Origin: Corynebacterium glyciniphilum AJ 3170
Lineage (GTDB): Bacteria; Actinomycetota; Actinomycetes; Mycobacteriales; Mycobacteriaceae
DNA length: 64,000 bases
Direction: 5' to 3'
Assembly (NCBI RefSeq): GCF_007673095.1
Contig: NZ_VDYZ01000007.1
Location: 62,001 to 126,000 of the forward strand
Position numbers and translations under genes: made by a program. Numbering within the stretch: position 1 is the stretch's first letter; every line of letters starts with the position of its first letter. Under the pieces are notes generated by a model, which saw only the letters and a list, made by a program, of their open reading frames with translations, searched no databases and was not told the DNA's origin. This document shows, piece after piece, positions 1 through 9,483 of the stretch.

Positions 1-1
1 C

Positions 2-2839
2 ACCGCGATCCAGATCGCCCTGACGGACCTGATGACCGGGATCGGCCTGCGCCCCGCCGCGATCGTCGGTCAGTCCATGGGTGAGATCGCCGGTGCCTAC
101 GCCGCGGGCGGACTGTCCATGGAGGACGCCGTCACCGTCGCCTGCCACCGCGCCCGGCTCATGGGTGAGGGCGAGACCCTCCTGCCGGAGGACAGGCAGG
201 GGGCCATGGCGGTCGTGGAACTCGGTGTCGAGGACCTCGTGGAGTTCCAGAAGGAACACCCGCAGTTCGCCGCCGTGGAGCCCGCCGTCTACGCCGCGCC
301 GGGTATGACCACCGTCGGTGGACCGGCGCAGCCTGTCGCCGATCTCGTCGAGCACCTGGACGGCCAGGGCAAGTTCGCCCGCATGCTCAAGGTGAAGGGC
401 GCCGGCCACACCAGCATGCTCGACCCCATCCTCGGTGAACTCCACGCTGAGATCAGCGGCATCACACCGCTGCCGATCCATACCCCGGTGTACAGCAGTG
501 TCGACCGCGGAGTGGTGTACAGCCCGGGTGCCGTCCTGCACGACGCCGACTACTTCCTGCGCTGCACCCGGTACTCGGTGTGGCTCTCGGACGCCACCGG
601 CCTGCTCTTCGACGAGGGGTTCCGCACTTTCGTGGAGTTCTCCCCGAACCCGGTGGCCCTGATGCCGATGATGAACACGGCCTTCGCCCACAACGCCGGC
701 GAATCAAGCCTGATGTACCTGCTCAAGCGCAAGGAACCGAGCATCGACACTCTGCTGGCCACGGTCGGCGAACTCTGTGTGCGCGGTGCCGACGTCGACT
801 TCCGTCGTCTCAACTCCGTGGACGGTGAGCCCGCGCGACCCGGGCGTGCCGTCTCCGGCATTCCGGGTGTGCACTGGAACCTGCAGCGTTACTGGACCGC
901 GGCACGTCCCGGTGGCGGCTCGGTCCGTGGCATCCCGGGGCGCCGTGTCGCGTTGCCGGACGGACGGACAGCGTTCGCTGTCGCCGCAGCGGAAGTGCCC
1001 AGTGTCGACGCTGTCGCCGAGGCTGCCGCGCGGGCGGTGGTCCCGGATGCGGTGATCGCCGCGGTGGAGACCTACGGGACCCTGCCGACTGACGGCGAGG
1101 TCACCACCCTGGTCACCCGTACGCTCGGTGGGTTGAGCGTGCACGTCTACGCGATGGACGGTGCTGCCGGTGCTGCGGGTGCAGAGGGAGCCGGTGAGTC
1201 CCGCCTGGCCGGTGAGGCCTTCGCCGCGTCGCCCACCACGGGTGTCGCCGCAGCGGCCTCCCGTGCTGTCCAGGAGGCGCAGGACGGGCAGAACACCGGT
1301 AACCCGGCGCATCCGACTGGGCCGACCGGGCCGACCGGGCCGTCGTCGAGCCGGAACTCCCTGCCGTCGGTGGACACTGACGCCGAACGCTGGAGCCCGG
1401 AATCCGGCGAGAGCGTCGCCGACCGGCTGCGCAGCATCGTCTCCGAATCAATGGGCTACGACATCGACGACCTGCCCGGGGAACTGCCGCTGATCGACCT
1501 CGGACTGGACTCCCTGATGGGCATGCGCATCAAGAACCGGGTCGAGTACGACTTCGCCCTGCCCCCGCTGAATGTGCAGGCGCTGCGCGACGGGTCCGTC
1601 GACGAGGTCATCGCCCTGGTCGAGCAGATGGTGCACGAGAGCAGGGCCGAGACCGCCGAGACCGTCGAGTCCGGTGGAGACTCCGGTGGTTCTGCTGACG
1701 CCGCTGACGCACCCGCAGCCCGCTCCGCGGGGCGTGCCGGGAACGGTGAGGGTGTCGGTGTGGCGCCCCGTGACGCCTCCGAGCGCATGGTCTTCGGTAC
1801 CTGGGCGTCGCTCACCGGAGCGGCCCCGGCCGGCGTGACCAGCACCCTGTCTGAGATCGACGCCGAGACCGCCGCCGCGATCGCCGCGCGGTTGAGCGAG
1901 CGCTCCGGCGCGGACATCACCGCCGGGCAGGTCAGTGCGGCACGGACCCTGGAGCCGCTGGCCAACCTCGTGCGCGACGTCTTCGAGACGTCCGTGGACG
2001 GCAACATCCGTGTCCTGCGGGCCCGTCCCGAGGGATCGGAGAGCCCGGCGGTCTTCGTGTTCCACCCCGCCGGTGGATCCAGCGTGGTCTACGAGCCCCT
2101 GACCCGTAGGCTGCCCTCCGACGTCCCGGTCTACGGTGTCGAGCGCCTGGAAGGTTCACTCGACGAGCGCGCCGACGCCTACGTCGCCGACATCACCGCA
2201 CTGGCGGACGGCCGTCCCGTGGTGCTCGGCGGCTGGAGCTTCGGCGGTGCTCTGGCGTTCGAGGTCGCCCACCGCCTGGAGAAGTCCGGCGAGGTGAGCG
2301 TCGGACATCTCGAACTGCTCGACCTGGTCCGGCCGGCGAACCCGGCACCGGACACGACCGAGGAGATGCACGCCCGCTGGGACCGGTACTCCGCCTTCGC
2401 GAAGAAGACCTACGGCATCGACATGCCGGTGCCGCACGACCTGCTCGAGAGCCAGGGTGAGGAGGCGCTCATCGGGATGATGAGCATGTTCCTGCAGAAC
2501 ACCGACGCCTCCTCGCACGGTCTCGCCGCCGGCGTGCTGGAACACCAACGGGCCAGTTTCGTCGACACCCGCATCCTCAACACGCTGGACTTCGAGCGGT
2601 GGGCCGAGGTGACCGCCCCGGTGACCCTCTACAAGTCGGAGGGGATGCACGAGGGTGCGATCGAGCTGGAACCGTCCTTCGCCGAGATCCCCGCCGACGG
2701 GGGTTGGGACGGCGTCGTCGACGACCTGGAACTCGTCCAGCTCGCCGGTGACCACCTGGCCGTGCCCGATGAGCCCTCGATCGGCATCGTGGGCGCCCGG
2801 ATCACCGAGCACCTGCGCGACATCTCCGAGCGGAACTGA
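2..2839 (+). CDS. pks13: Polyketide synthase Pks13, C-terminal part (AT-ACP-thioesterase), 5' truncated by window
   Basis: Mycolic acid condensing enzyme: joins two acyl chains to give the alpha-alkyl beta-keto precursor of (coryno)mycolate. The reading frame is open from base 2, so the N-terminal ACP and ketosynthase lie outside the window. The 945 visible residues start in an acyltransferase domain with the nucleophile motif GQSMGE near residue 25. A Gly/Pro-Thr-rich linker follows, then a carrier domain with the phosphopantetheine site LGLDSLMG near residue 500, a second acidic/Ala linker, and a C-terminal thioesterase with GGWSFGG near residue 742 and a late GDH histidine. This order matches the C-terminal half of Pks13. 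The following accD gene gives the usual pks13-accD pair, whose carboxyltransferase makes the extender unit. Family identity is firm from domains plus neighbour. Confidence 0.95.
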   Translation, partial: TAIQIALTDLMTGIGLRPAAIVGQSMGEIAGAYAAGGLSMEDAVTVACHRARLMGEGETLLPEDRQGAMAVVELGVEDLVEFQKEHPQFAAVEPAVYAAPGMTTVGGPAQPVADLVEHLDGQGKFARMLKVKGAGHTSMLDPILGELHAEISGITPLPIHTPVYSSVDRGVVYSPGAVLHDADYFLRCTRYSVWLSDATGLLFDEGFRTFVEFSPNPVALMPMMNTAFAHNAGESSLMYLLKRKEPSIDTLLATVGELCVRGADVDFRRLNSVDGEPARPGRAVSGIPGVHWNLQRYWTAARPGGGSVRGIPGRRVALPDGRTAFAVAAAEVPSVDAVAEAAARAVVPDAVIAAVETYGTLPTDGEVTTLVTRTLGGLSVHVYAMDGAAGAAGAEGAGESRLAGEAFAASPTTGVAAAASRAVQEAQDGQNTGNPAHPTGPTGPTGPSSSRNSLPSVDTDAERWSPESGESVADRLRSIVSESMGYDIDDLPGELPLIDLGLDSLMGMRIKNRVEYDFALPPLNVQALRDGSVDEVIALVEQMVHESRAETAETVESGGDSGGSADAADAPAARSAGRAGNGEGVGVAPRDASERMVFGTWASLTGAAPAGVTSTLSEIDAETAAAIAARLSERSGADITAGQVSAARTLEPLANLVRDVFETSVDGNIRVLRARPEGSESPAVFVFHPAGGSSVVYEPLTRRLPSDVPVYGVERLEGSLDERADAYVADITALADGRPVVLGGWSFGGALAFEVAHRLEKSGEVSVGHLELLDLVRPANPAPDTTEEMHARWDRYSAFAKKTYGIDMPVPHDLLESQGEEALIGMMSMFLQNTDASSHGLAAGVLEHQRASFVDTRILNTLDFERWAEVTAPVTLYKSEGMHEGAIELEPSFAEIPADGGWDGVVDDLELVQLAGDHLAVPDEPSIGIVGARITEHLRDISERN

Positions 2840-2858
2840 GTGCGATAGCGTGGAACCC

Positions 2859-4475
2859 ATGACAGGAACACCGGAACACCCCTGGTTCGGCGATGAGACC
2901 GTCGCCGCGGAACGCACCGCACCGGGTACAGGAAGGTCCACCGCCGAAAAGCTGGAGGACCTGCACTCCCGGTTGGAGGAGGCCCAGGATCCCGGTAGCG
3001 AACGCGCGCGGCAGAAGCGCGATGAGGCGGGCGGCACGACCCCACGTCAGCGTATCGACGCGTTGTTGGACGAGGGGTCGTTCACCGAGATCGGTGCACT
3101 CGGGCGTACCCCGGGAGATCCGGAGGCACCCTACGGCGACGGCGTCGTCACCGGGTACGGCAGAGTCGACGGTCGTCCCGTCGCCGTCTACGCCCACGAC
3201 AAGACCGTGTACGGCGGATCGGTCGGCGAGACCTTCGGCAAGAAGGTCTGCGAGGTCATGGACATGGCGACCCGTATCGGTTGCCCGGTCATCGGCATCA
3301 ACGATTCCGGTGGCGCCAGGATCCAGGACGCGGTGATGTCACTGGCGATGTACTCGGAACTGTCGCGGCGCCAGCTCCCGTTGTCGGGGCAGTCGCCCCA
3401 GATCTCGATCCTGCTCGGCAACTGCGCCGGCGGTGCCGTGTACGCCCCGGCGACCACCGACTTCCTGGTGGCGGTGGAGGACCAGACGACGATGTTCGTC
3501 ACCGGCCCCCAGATCATCGAGTCCGTCACCGGTGAGAAGATCAGTATGCAGGACCTCGGCGGCGCCCGCGTCCAGGCCGCCAACGGGAACATCAGCTACG
3601 TCGGCAGCGACGAGGACGACGCCTTCAGCTACGTCCGCGAACTCCTCGCACACCTGCCGAGCAGCGCCTTCGAGGCGACTCCCTACACTCCCGCGCCGCC
3701 GGACACCCTCAACGAGCGGGACGCCGAACTCGTCGACCTGATTCCGGACGACCCGAACTCCGGCTACGACATGATGGACGTGCTCACCCGGATCTTCGAT
3801 GACGAGGACGTGCTGGAGGTCCAGCCGGACTACGGTCAGAACGTGATCACGGCGTTCGCCCGTATCGACGGTCGTTCTGTCGGGGTGGTCGCCAACCAGC
3901 CGATGTCGTTGGCGGGCTGCCTCGACGCCGAGGCCGCGGACAAGGCGTCCCGGTTCATCCGGATCTGCGACGCCTACAACATCCCGCTGGTGTTCGTGGT
4001 GGACACCCCCGGCTACCTGCCGGGCGCGGAGCAGGAGAAGCTCGGTCTGATCCACCGCGGCGCCCGGCTGGGCTTCGCCATGGTGGAGGCCACGGTGCCG
4101 AAGATGACCGTGGTGGTGCGCAAGGCGTTCGGCGGCGGCTATGCGGTAATGGGGTCGAAGAACCTCGGTGCCGACGTGAACCTGGCCTGGCCGACCGCGC
4201 AGATCGCGGTGATGGGTGCCGAGGGTGCGGCCGTGATGATCCAGGGGCGTCAGCTTGCCGCGATGCCGGAGGAACAGCGTCCCGCGGCGAAGAAGATGTT
4301 CATGGACTTCTACAACGCCAACATGACCAGCCCGTATGTGGCCGCGGAGCGCGGTTACGTCGACGAGATCATCGATCCGTCGCAGACGAGGTTGCGGTTG
4401 CGTCAGTCGCTGCGGCTGCTGCGGGACAAGCAGGTGCTGGAGCCGGAGAAGAAGCACACCATCATGCCGATGTGA
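2859..4475 (+). CDS. accD3: Acyl-CoA carboxylase carboxyltransferase (beta) subunit, mycolate-type AccD
   Basis: Carboxyltransferase subunit (538 aa) of a biotin-dependent acyl-CoA carboxylase. It transfers carboxyl groups to long-chain acyl-CoA to make the extender for Pks13; the biotinylated alpha subunit is not in this window. Both crotonase-like halves are present: the N half has NDSGGARIQD and GNCAGGAVYAP, the C half has VVDTPGYLPG and KAFGGGYAVMG, and the end is HTIMPM as in actinobacterial AccDs. The frame is open further upstream inside pks13. ATG 2859 is chosen because homologs begin about there and because TAGCGT followed by 7 nt precedes it, the arrangement of a corynebacterial leaderless promoter. 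Only 19 bp separate it from the pks13 stop. The accD3 symbol rests on synteny. Confidence 0.93.
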   Translation: MTGTPEHPWFGDETVAAERTAPGTGRSTAEKLEDLHSRLEEAQDPGSERARQKRDEAGGTTPRQRIDALLDEGSFTEIGALGRTPGDPEAPYGDGVVTGYGRVDGRPVAVYAHDKTVYGGSVGETFGKKVCEVMDMATRIGCPVIGINDSGGARIQDAVMSLAMYSELSRRQLPLSGQSPQISILLGNCAGGAVYAPATTDFLVAVEDQTTMFVTGPQIIESVTGEKISMQDLGGARVQAANGNISYVGSDEDDAFSYVRELLAHLPSSAFEATPYTPAPPDTLNERDAELVDLIPDDPNSGYDMMDVLTRIFDDEDVLEVQPDYGQNVITAFARIDGRSVGVVANQPMSLAGCLDAEAADKASRFIRICDAYNIPLVFVVDTPGYLPGAEQEKLGLIHRGARLGFAMVEATVPKMTVVVRKAFGGGYAVMGSKNLGADVNLAWPTAQIAVMGAEGAAVMIQGRQLAAMPEEQRPAAKKMFMDFYNANMTSPYVAAERGYVDEIIDPSQTRLRLRQSLRLLRDKQVLEPEKKHTIMPM

Positions 4476-4521
4476 CCGGGGGCGGGCGCCCGGGGCACCT
4501 GGTTCGTCACCGAGAAATGAG

Positions 4522-4556
4522 AACGACCCCGGACAGTGAATCTGTCCGGGGTCGTT
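4522..4556. terminator. Bidirectional intrinsic terminator
   Basis: Perfect 15-bp stem (4522-4536 with 4542-4556) around a 5-nt loop, GC-rich in the middle, with AA/TT at its foot. It lies between the convergent ends of accD and the DUF6114 gene and could end transcripts from both sides. Confidence 0.85.
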
Positions 4557-4576
4557 GTCGGCTTCAGGTGTGAGGG

Positions 4577-6037
4577 TCAGTTCTCGTGCCAGGGGCCGAT
4601 GTCCTTGTGCGGGAAGTCCATGTGGTCTGACATCACATGGTAGGTCTCCAGGTTGACGTCCAGCACGCGGGTTTCCGCGGACAGGAGGTCGGGCAGCCCC
4701 AGTCCGATCTTCGACAGTTCCGCGGCAATGTCGTCGGGAGCCCAGTCGGCGTTGATCGTGATGGGGACCATGGTGTCGACACCGAGCAGCTCCAACGTCA
4801 TCGTCAGTTCCTGGACGAAAATGTGGAAGTTACCGGTCAAGGTGCTTGTCGCGCCTTTGGTGTCGTCCAGCAGGTCCGGGCCCAGCGAGTTCGGGAACTG
4901 CACACGCAGGTTCTCCATGACGGCCTGGTCGGCGTCGATGCGGATCGCCTTCTTCGGGCCCTGCATCGTGTCGATGGTGACGTAGGACAGTTTCATTCCG
5001 GGGGTCATCTTCGCCGTGTCGGTCTTGATGGTGAAGGTACCGCCGAAGGGGGCCCGCATATTCGCCACCGGTTCCGGCGGAGCCACGTTCAGTCCCGGAA
5101 TCTCCACCCCCAGTGACTCCAAAGAGTTGTCCAGGCCGTCCTGCAGTTCGTTGCCGTCGGGGAGACGGAACTGCGGGAGGTTCAGGTCGGGGGCCTCGGG
5201 CAGGTCGGGCAGGTTGGGCAGGCGGGGGCTGTTGTCCGCCCCGTTCTGCCCGCCGTCGGTGTTCCCGTCTCCGTCCTCGCCGTTGTTTTCGTTGCCCTGG
5301 CCCGGGATCTGGAGCTCCGGGAGCTGGATATCGGGCAGGCCGGGGATCTGTGCGCGGGCGTCGGGGGTCTGGATCCCGACGCCGACTGTCACTGCCGCGA
5401 GGACAGCGATGACCGACTTGGCGGTTCCTGCACCCGGCGCGGACTTCTTGCCGGCCTTCTCTGCTTTCCGCGCCTTCTTGGCTTCCTTCTTCTCGGTCTT
5501 CTCCGCTTTCGCGTCCTGTCGGGACTGGGGGTCCCAGGCCAGGGCGAGGGCGCCACCGATCAGTCCGAGGATCAGGCCGATGCCGAAGCCGCCGAAGTTC
5601 GACTGCCAGAGAGCCAGAATGGACAGGATGATCGCCGCGACACCGGCGAGGATCCGTCCTTCACCGCGGAACCAGCACATCAGGCCGCAGGTGATCAGCA
5701 GAATGCCGATGACCAGGGTCGAGACGCCTCCCATGGTGGAGATCTGGATCTGGATGTTGGACACCGAGAAGGAGAGGTAGGCCGGAGCCATGATCACGAT
5801 GCCGGCCAGCATCATCAGTAGTCCGGCACCGAAGGGACGCCCCTTGCGCCACCGGCTGAACCGCCGGTTCTGCTTCTCGAGCTTCTCTGAACGGGAATCC
5901 GTCGCAGCGTCGGTGTCGGCGCCGGTGGCGCCGGGGGCGCTGTCGTCGACGGCGTCGATGGACCGGGTGGTCTCGGTGGAGTCCTCGGCTCCGTCGGCCC
6001 CGTTCACGCCCGAGGGCGTGGTGGAGTCGTCAGGCAT
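4577..6037 (-). CDS. DUF6114-type membrane protein with long extracytoplasmic C-terminal domain
   Basis: 486 aa, function unknown. Residues about 1-55 are an acidic Ser/Thr-rich cytoplasmic tail. Residues about 60-170 carry four hydrophobic segments with the DUF6114 pattern (W-RKGRPFGAGLLMMLAG, then a GGFGIGLILGLIGGALALAW stretch). A Lys/Ala/Glu-rich segment, another hydrophobic segment, a Pro/Asn/Gly-rich linker (about 230-310) and a roughly 170-residue soluble domain follow. The GTG at 6043 is also in frame, but ATG 6037 overlaps the upstream stop as TGATG and is preferred for translational coupling. It pairs with the DUF6230 gene, as seen in Streptomyces. Location after accD suggests an envelope role, which is inference only. 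Confidence 0.8.
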   Translation of the reverse strand: MPDDSTTPSGVNGADGAEDSTETTRSIDAVDDSAPGATGADTDAATDSRSEKLEKQNRRFSRWRKGRPFGAGLLMMLAGIVIMAPAYLSFSVSNIQIQISTMGGVSTLVIGILLITCGLMCWFRGEGRILAGVAAIILSILALWQSNFGGFGIGLILGLIGGALALAWDPQSRQDAKAEKTEKKEAKKARKAEKAGKKSAPGAGTAKSVIAVLAAVTVGVGIQTPDARAQIPGLPDIQLPELQIPGQGNENNGEDGDGNTDGGQNGADNSPRLPNLPDLPEAPDLNLPQFRLPDGNELQDGLDNSLESLGVEIPGLNVAPPEPVANMRAPFGGTFTIKTDTAKMTPGMKLSYVTIDTMQGPKKAIRIDADQAVMENLRVQFPNSLGPDLLDDTKGATSTLTGNFHIFVQELTMTLELLGVDTMVPITINADWAPDDIAAELSKIGLGLPDLLSAETRVLDVNLETYHVMSDHMDFPHKDIGPWHEN

Positions 6038-6606
6038 CAGCACTCAGCCTCGTCGACGTTCACGACACCCACCTTGGCGCCGGCGGCGGTCAACTTGTCC
6101 GCAGAGATAGATGTTGCCTTGATGACCTGGTCCCAACCGTTGAGTGCTTCCGCATGCAGGCCCCAGGAGCCGGAGACAGCCTCATCGTCAAGCTCTCCAG
6201 CGTCCACGCCGATCTGCGCCCCCTCGAGGGTCAGGCCGCCGACGAGGCCAGGGGCACCGAGGACCAGATGCTCGGCGGTGGTGTTCTCACCGGGCACGAG
6301 CATCTGGAAGCGCTTCTCGCCCAGGCCGGGAAGATGCAGCGGTGCGGTCATGCACATGTCAGAGATCGTGGCATCCTGGAAGATGAGGCGTGCGACACCG
6401 GTGGCGCCGTCCTCCTGGTCATCGGTGCCGCCGAAAATAGTGACGTCGGTGGCGTCAAGGTTGCTGACTTCCTGGTTGAAGATGGTGTTGGACAGGGCCA
6501 GGTTGGCGGAGATGCCACCCTGGGCCATGGCCACGCCGACACCGGCCGTAGCCAGCAGTCCGACTGCCATGACCCCGGCGAACCGCTTTCCCTTGATATG
6601 TCCCAT
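6037..6606 (-). CDS. DUF6230 family exported protein
   Basis: 189 aa. The N-terminus has the basic patch MGHIKGKRF and one hydrophobic segment ending near AMAQGG (about residues 10-30), as in DUF6230 proteins, which are thought to be exported or membrane-anchored. The remainder is soluble, with a Cys pair (M-C-M near residue 108 and the terminal EAEC). GGAGGAA precedes ATG 6606 at good spacing, so the start is secure. It is first in a two-gene unit with the DUF6114 gene, coupled by TGATG. No reaction is known for the family. The conserved pairing in actinobacteria argues that the two products act together at the membrane. Confidence 0.8.
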   Translation of the reverse strand: MGHIKGKRFAGVMAVGLLATAGVGVAMAQGGISANLALSNTIFNQEVSNLDATDVTIFGGTDDQEDGATGVARLIFQDATISDMCMTAPLHLPGLGEKRFQMLVPGENTTAEHLVLGAPGLVGGLTLEGAQIGVDAGELDDEAVSGSWGLHAEALNGWDQVIKATSISADKLTAAGAKVGVVNVDEAEC

Positions 6607-6735
6607 GTTCGTTCCTCCGTTGGTGAGGGACGCTGTCAGCGGACCCTCGGTTAGTAAATATGAAGCCGACTGCGGATCATCGTATCGCTGTCGTACTTGT
6701 TTCTGTGAAGAATTCGTAAATTGTAGTGTGCTGTG

Positions 6736-7971
6736 TCACGATCGTCCAGTCGTCCTGGTGCTGAACAGGCATAATACCAGGGCGGATATCTGTAGTACGG
6801 CGAGTGCCACGACCAGTGCCGCCCATCCGATCTGGAAGAAGTACCCGGAGAGCCAACCGATCACCGAGGAGCCGAGGTAGTAGCTCATGACATAGGTGGA
6901 GGACGCTTCCGCACGGTCCCGGTCGGCGACCTGACCCACCAGTGTCGACGCGGTCGAGTGGACGGCGAAGAAGCTGGCGGTGAACACGAGCACACCGAAC
7001 ACCGTGACCACCAGGTTAGGCACGAGGGCCAGGAGGAGCCCTGCGGTCGTGAGGGTGACACCGGTGACCAGGACCCGCGCGGCCCCGTACCTGGTGACGA
7101 GCGCTCCGGCGCGTGCGGAGGACCACGTGCCGGACAGGTAGAGGATGAACACCGCCCCGGCCACGGCCTCAGGGAGGCCGAACTGGCCGGTCAGGCGGAA
7201 GCCGAGGTAGTTGTACAGTGAGACGAAGACGCCCATCATCAGGAACGGGAGGATGAACAGGGCGACGAGTCGCCGGTCGTGCCAGTGTCGTCGGAAGGCG
7301 TCGAGTTCATGGCGCAGGGTGATCTTCTTGGCCACGAAGTTCCGCTGTGGCGGGAGTGCCCACGCACACACCACGCCGAGGAGGAAGGCGACGGCACCGC
7401 CGGCGAGGACGGCGCCACGCCAGTCGGTGAACTCCAGGACGCTGGACGGGACAAGCCGTCCCAGCAGGCCACCGAGAGTCGTCCCGGCGATGTAGAGACC
7501 CATGACACGTCCCAGGTGATCCTGGCGGATCTCCTCGGACAGGAAGCTCATCATCACCGCCGGCACCCCGGCGACGGCGATGCCCTGGAGTGCGCGCAGC
7601 CCCACCAGCGTGCCGATGCCGGGCGCCGCGGCGAGGAGCAGGCTGAGCGCGGTGGCCACGAGGACGGACACCTGCAGCACCCGGCGTCGTCCGACCCTCT
7701 CGGAGAGGATGCTGACGGGGATGACCGCCACGGCGAGCATGCCGGTGGTGGCGGACACGGTCAGCGCGGCGGTGGTGGGGGAGACACCCAGCCCGTCGTG
7801 AATCGCCGGCAGGACGGACTGGGTGAGGTACATGGCGTTGAAACTCGCCAGGCCTGCGGTGGCGGCGGCGATCATGATCCGGCGGTAACCGGAGTCGCCG
7901 GGGGAGAGTCCTGCAGTGGGTCCTGCAGGAGTTTCAGAGTCGGTCGCGTCCATGTGTCCCATGGTGCTCAC
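6736..7971 (-). CDS. MFS transporter (drug/sugar efflux type)
   Basis: 411 aa with twelve predicted hydrophobic segments and the MFS loop motif SERVGRRRVLQVS after segment 2, giving a proton-driven exporter of the YnfM/AraJ-like group. The substrate cannot be read from sequence. The GTG at 7971 gives the listed length; ATG 7962 or 7953 would remove only a few polar residues. It is transcribed divergently from a LysR-type regulator across a 78-bp gap, so that regulator probably controls it. A -10-like TATGAT lies on this strand at 7989-7984. Confidence 0.88.
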   Translation of the reverse strand: MSTMGHMDATDSETPAGPTAGLSPGDSGYRRIMIAAATAGLASFNAMYLTQSVLPAIHDGLGVSPTTAALTVSATTGMLAVAVIPVSILSERVGRRRVLQVSVLVATALSLLLAAAPGIGTLVGLRALQGIAVAGVPAVMMSFLSEEIRQDHLGRVMGLYIAGTTLGGLLGRLVPSSVLEFTDWRGAVLAGGAVAFLLGVVCAWALPPQRNFVAKKITLRHELDAFRRHWHDRRLVALFILPFLMMGVFVSLYNYLGFRLTGQFGLPEAVAGAVFILYLSGTWSSARAGALVTRYGAARVLVTGVTLTTAGLLLALVPNLVVTVFGVLVFTASFFAVHSTASTLVGQVADRDRAEASSTYVMSYYLGSSVIGWLSGYFFQIGWAALVVALAVLQISALVLCLFSTRTTGRS

Positions 7972-8049
7972 TCAGAGCTGACGATCATAATGCATTAACA
8001 TGTTCTTTGTGTCCTGTTCAGTGCATAAATGGAGGAGAGGAGTGAGGCC
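7972..8049. promoter_or_regulatory. Divergent promoter region of MFS transporter and LysR gene
   Basis: AT-rich relative to its surroundings. It holds TATGAT on the minus strand (7989-7984), overlapping the 10-bp palindrome TAATGCATTA (7988-7997), and a GGAGAGGAG ribosome binding site for the LysR gene at 8031-8039. The palindrome overlapping a -10 element is a plausible LysR site; this is inferred from layout. Confidence 0.45.
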
Positions 8050-8961
8050 ATGGCCGCGCCGGTGGATCTCGACTGGTTCCTGGATCTCGTGGAGACCGGG
8101 AACATGGTGGACACGGCGTTGGCGACGGGGGTGAGCCAGTCGACGCTGTCACGGAGGCTTGCCGCGCTTGAACGCGGGGTGGGTGCCGAGCTCTTCGACC
8201 GTCACGGACGTCACCTCGTCCTCAACCGGCGGGGAGAGGTGCTTGCGGCGTCGGCCCGGGCCGCAACCGCGACCTGGCGTGCCGGCGTGGAGGAGGTGCG
8301 GCGTCTGGTTGACCCGGAGCGTGGCACCGTCCGTCTCGGCTTCATGCACTCGCTGGGGACGTGGTTGGTGCCCGATCTGCTCCGCGAGTTCCGCACCCAC
8401 CGGCCGACGGTGGATTTCGAGCTGGTGCAGGGGGCTGCACTCGACCTGGTGGACCAGGTGACGGCGGGCACGGTCGACCTGGCGATCGTCGGCCCGTGTC
8501 CGTCCAGCCAGGTCGCCGCCGGTCAGGTCGGCTGGGAGGAACTGGCGGAGCAACGGCTCGGCCTTGCGGTGCCGTCCGGACACCGGTGGGCGGGACGGGA
8601 GACGATCGACCTCGCCGATGCAGCGGAGGAGCCGTTCGTGGCCATGCTGGAGGGCTACGGGACGAGGCTCCTGCTCGACACGCTGGCCGCCGACAGCGGC
8701 TTCCGCCCCCGACTGGTCTTCGAGTCCATGGAGCTGACCACGGTGGCGGGCCTGGTCACCGCCGGTCTCGGCGTCGCGCTCCTCCCGTTGGGTGACCCGA
8801 ACCTGCAGATGGAGGGGATGTCCGTCATCCCCCTCGACACGGACCGGGTGCGCGAACTCGGCATCGTCTGGGCAACGCCCACAGCCCAGCCAGGGGCGGA
8901 ACTGGTCTCGCCGGTCGCCGGATTCCTCGAGTTCGTCAGGACGTGGGCTGTCGCCGGGTGA
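8050..8961 (+). CDS. LysR family transcriptional regulator
   Basis: 303 aa. The N-terminal winged helix-turn-helix covers residues about 5-65, with the recognition region SQSTLSRRLAALERGVG and the wing GRHLVLNRRGE. The rest is a periplasmic-binding-like effector domain with the usual VRLGFMHSLG start near residue 90. The frame also has an ATG at 8029, but ATG 8050 follows GGAGAGGAG at proper spacing and homologs start near the HTH, so 8050 is used. It is divergent from the MFS gene and probably regulates that gene and itself. Its last 26 bp overlap the convergent DUF3054 gene. The inducer is unknown. Confidence 0.9.
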   Translation: MAAPVDLDWFLDLVETGNMVDTALATGVSQSTLSRRLAALERGVGAELFDRHGRHLVLNRRGEVLAASARAATATWRAGVEEVRRLVDPERGTVRLGFMHSLGTWLVPDLLREFRTHRPTVDFELVQGAALDLVDQVTAGTVDLAIVGPCPSSQVAAGQVGWEELAEQRLGLAVPSGHRWAGRETIDLADAAEEPFVAMLEGYGTRLLLDTLAADSGFRPRLVFESMELTTVAGLVTAGLGVALLPLGDPNLQMEGMSVIPLDTDRVRELGIVWATPTAQPGAELVSPVAGFLEFVRTWAVAG

Positions 8962-9358
8962 CGAAGGAGGCGACGGCGCGCCAGCCGATCAGCAGGATCC
9001 CCAGGAAGATCAGTGACGTCAGGACGAAACCCCACGCCACCGAGACGGTCACGATACTGCGTACCACGATGCCGATGAACCAGGTGACTATCAGGATCCC
9101 CAGCCCGGTGCCCGGTGCCGGACGGACGACCCCGGTCATCAGGAGAGCCCAGGCGACCGCCAACCCGAGGAGGAAGGGCCACGCCGTCCCCAGCCACCCC
9201 AGGACGCTGAAGCCGTCGGTGCTGTGGAAGAGTTTGCCCAGCAGCGCGAAAAGCAGGACGGCGATGGCATCGATGGCCAGGGCCATCGTCGTTGCGGTAC
9301 CGGCGGTGGCGGAGAGCGGACCGGTGTGCCCGGTCGTCGCATCGGGGGAGTTCGTCAT
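8936..9358 (-). CDS. DUF3054 family small membrane protein
   Basis: 140 aa with four hydrophobic segments. It has the DUF3054 features of an Asp in the first helix (ALAIDAIAVLLFALLGK), H-S-T-D-G-F in the first loop and a central W-P-F-L-L-G stretch. Function unknown. ATG 9367 is in frame, but ATG 9358 is preferred: TAGAAT (minus strand, 9371-9366) sits exactly 7 nt before it and there is no ribosome binding site, the pattern of a leaderless transcript. The 3' end overlaps the LysR gene by 26 bp on the opposite strand. Confidence 0.8.
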   Translation of the reverse strand: MTNSPDATTGHTGPLSATAGTATTMALAIDAIAVLLFALLGKLFHSTDGFSVLGWLGTAWPFLLGLAVAWALLMTGVVRPAPGTGLGILIVTWFIGIVVRSIVTVSVAWGFVLTSLIFLGILLIGWRAVASFVTRRQPTS

Positions 9359-9483
9359 GACGCCCATTCTAGGTCGTCTCTAGGTCGTCGTCGCGGCATG
9401 GCGCTGCCGCTCCGGAATCCGTCCTCCCGGGCCCCGGGCCACGTGGCGTATCCCGACGACGGTTGGCGGCTCCGGGGGCTGGT

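Noticed and set aside
2655-2858. Long N-terminal extension of AccD inside pks13
   Set aside because: The extension is the out-of-frame translation of the Pks13 thioesterase domain; AccD homology begins after ATG 2859.
3339-4457. 372-codon open frame antisense to accD
   Set aside because: Shadow frame; accD has full family motifs and the antisense translation shows none.
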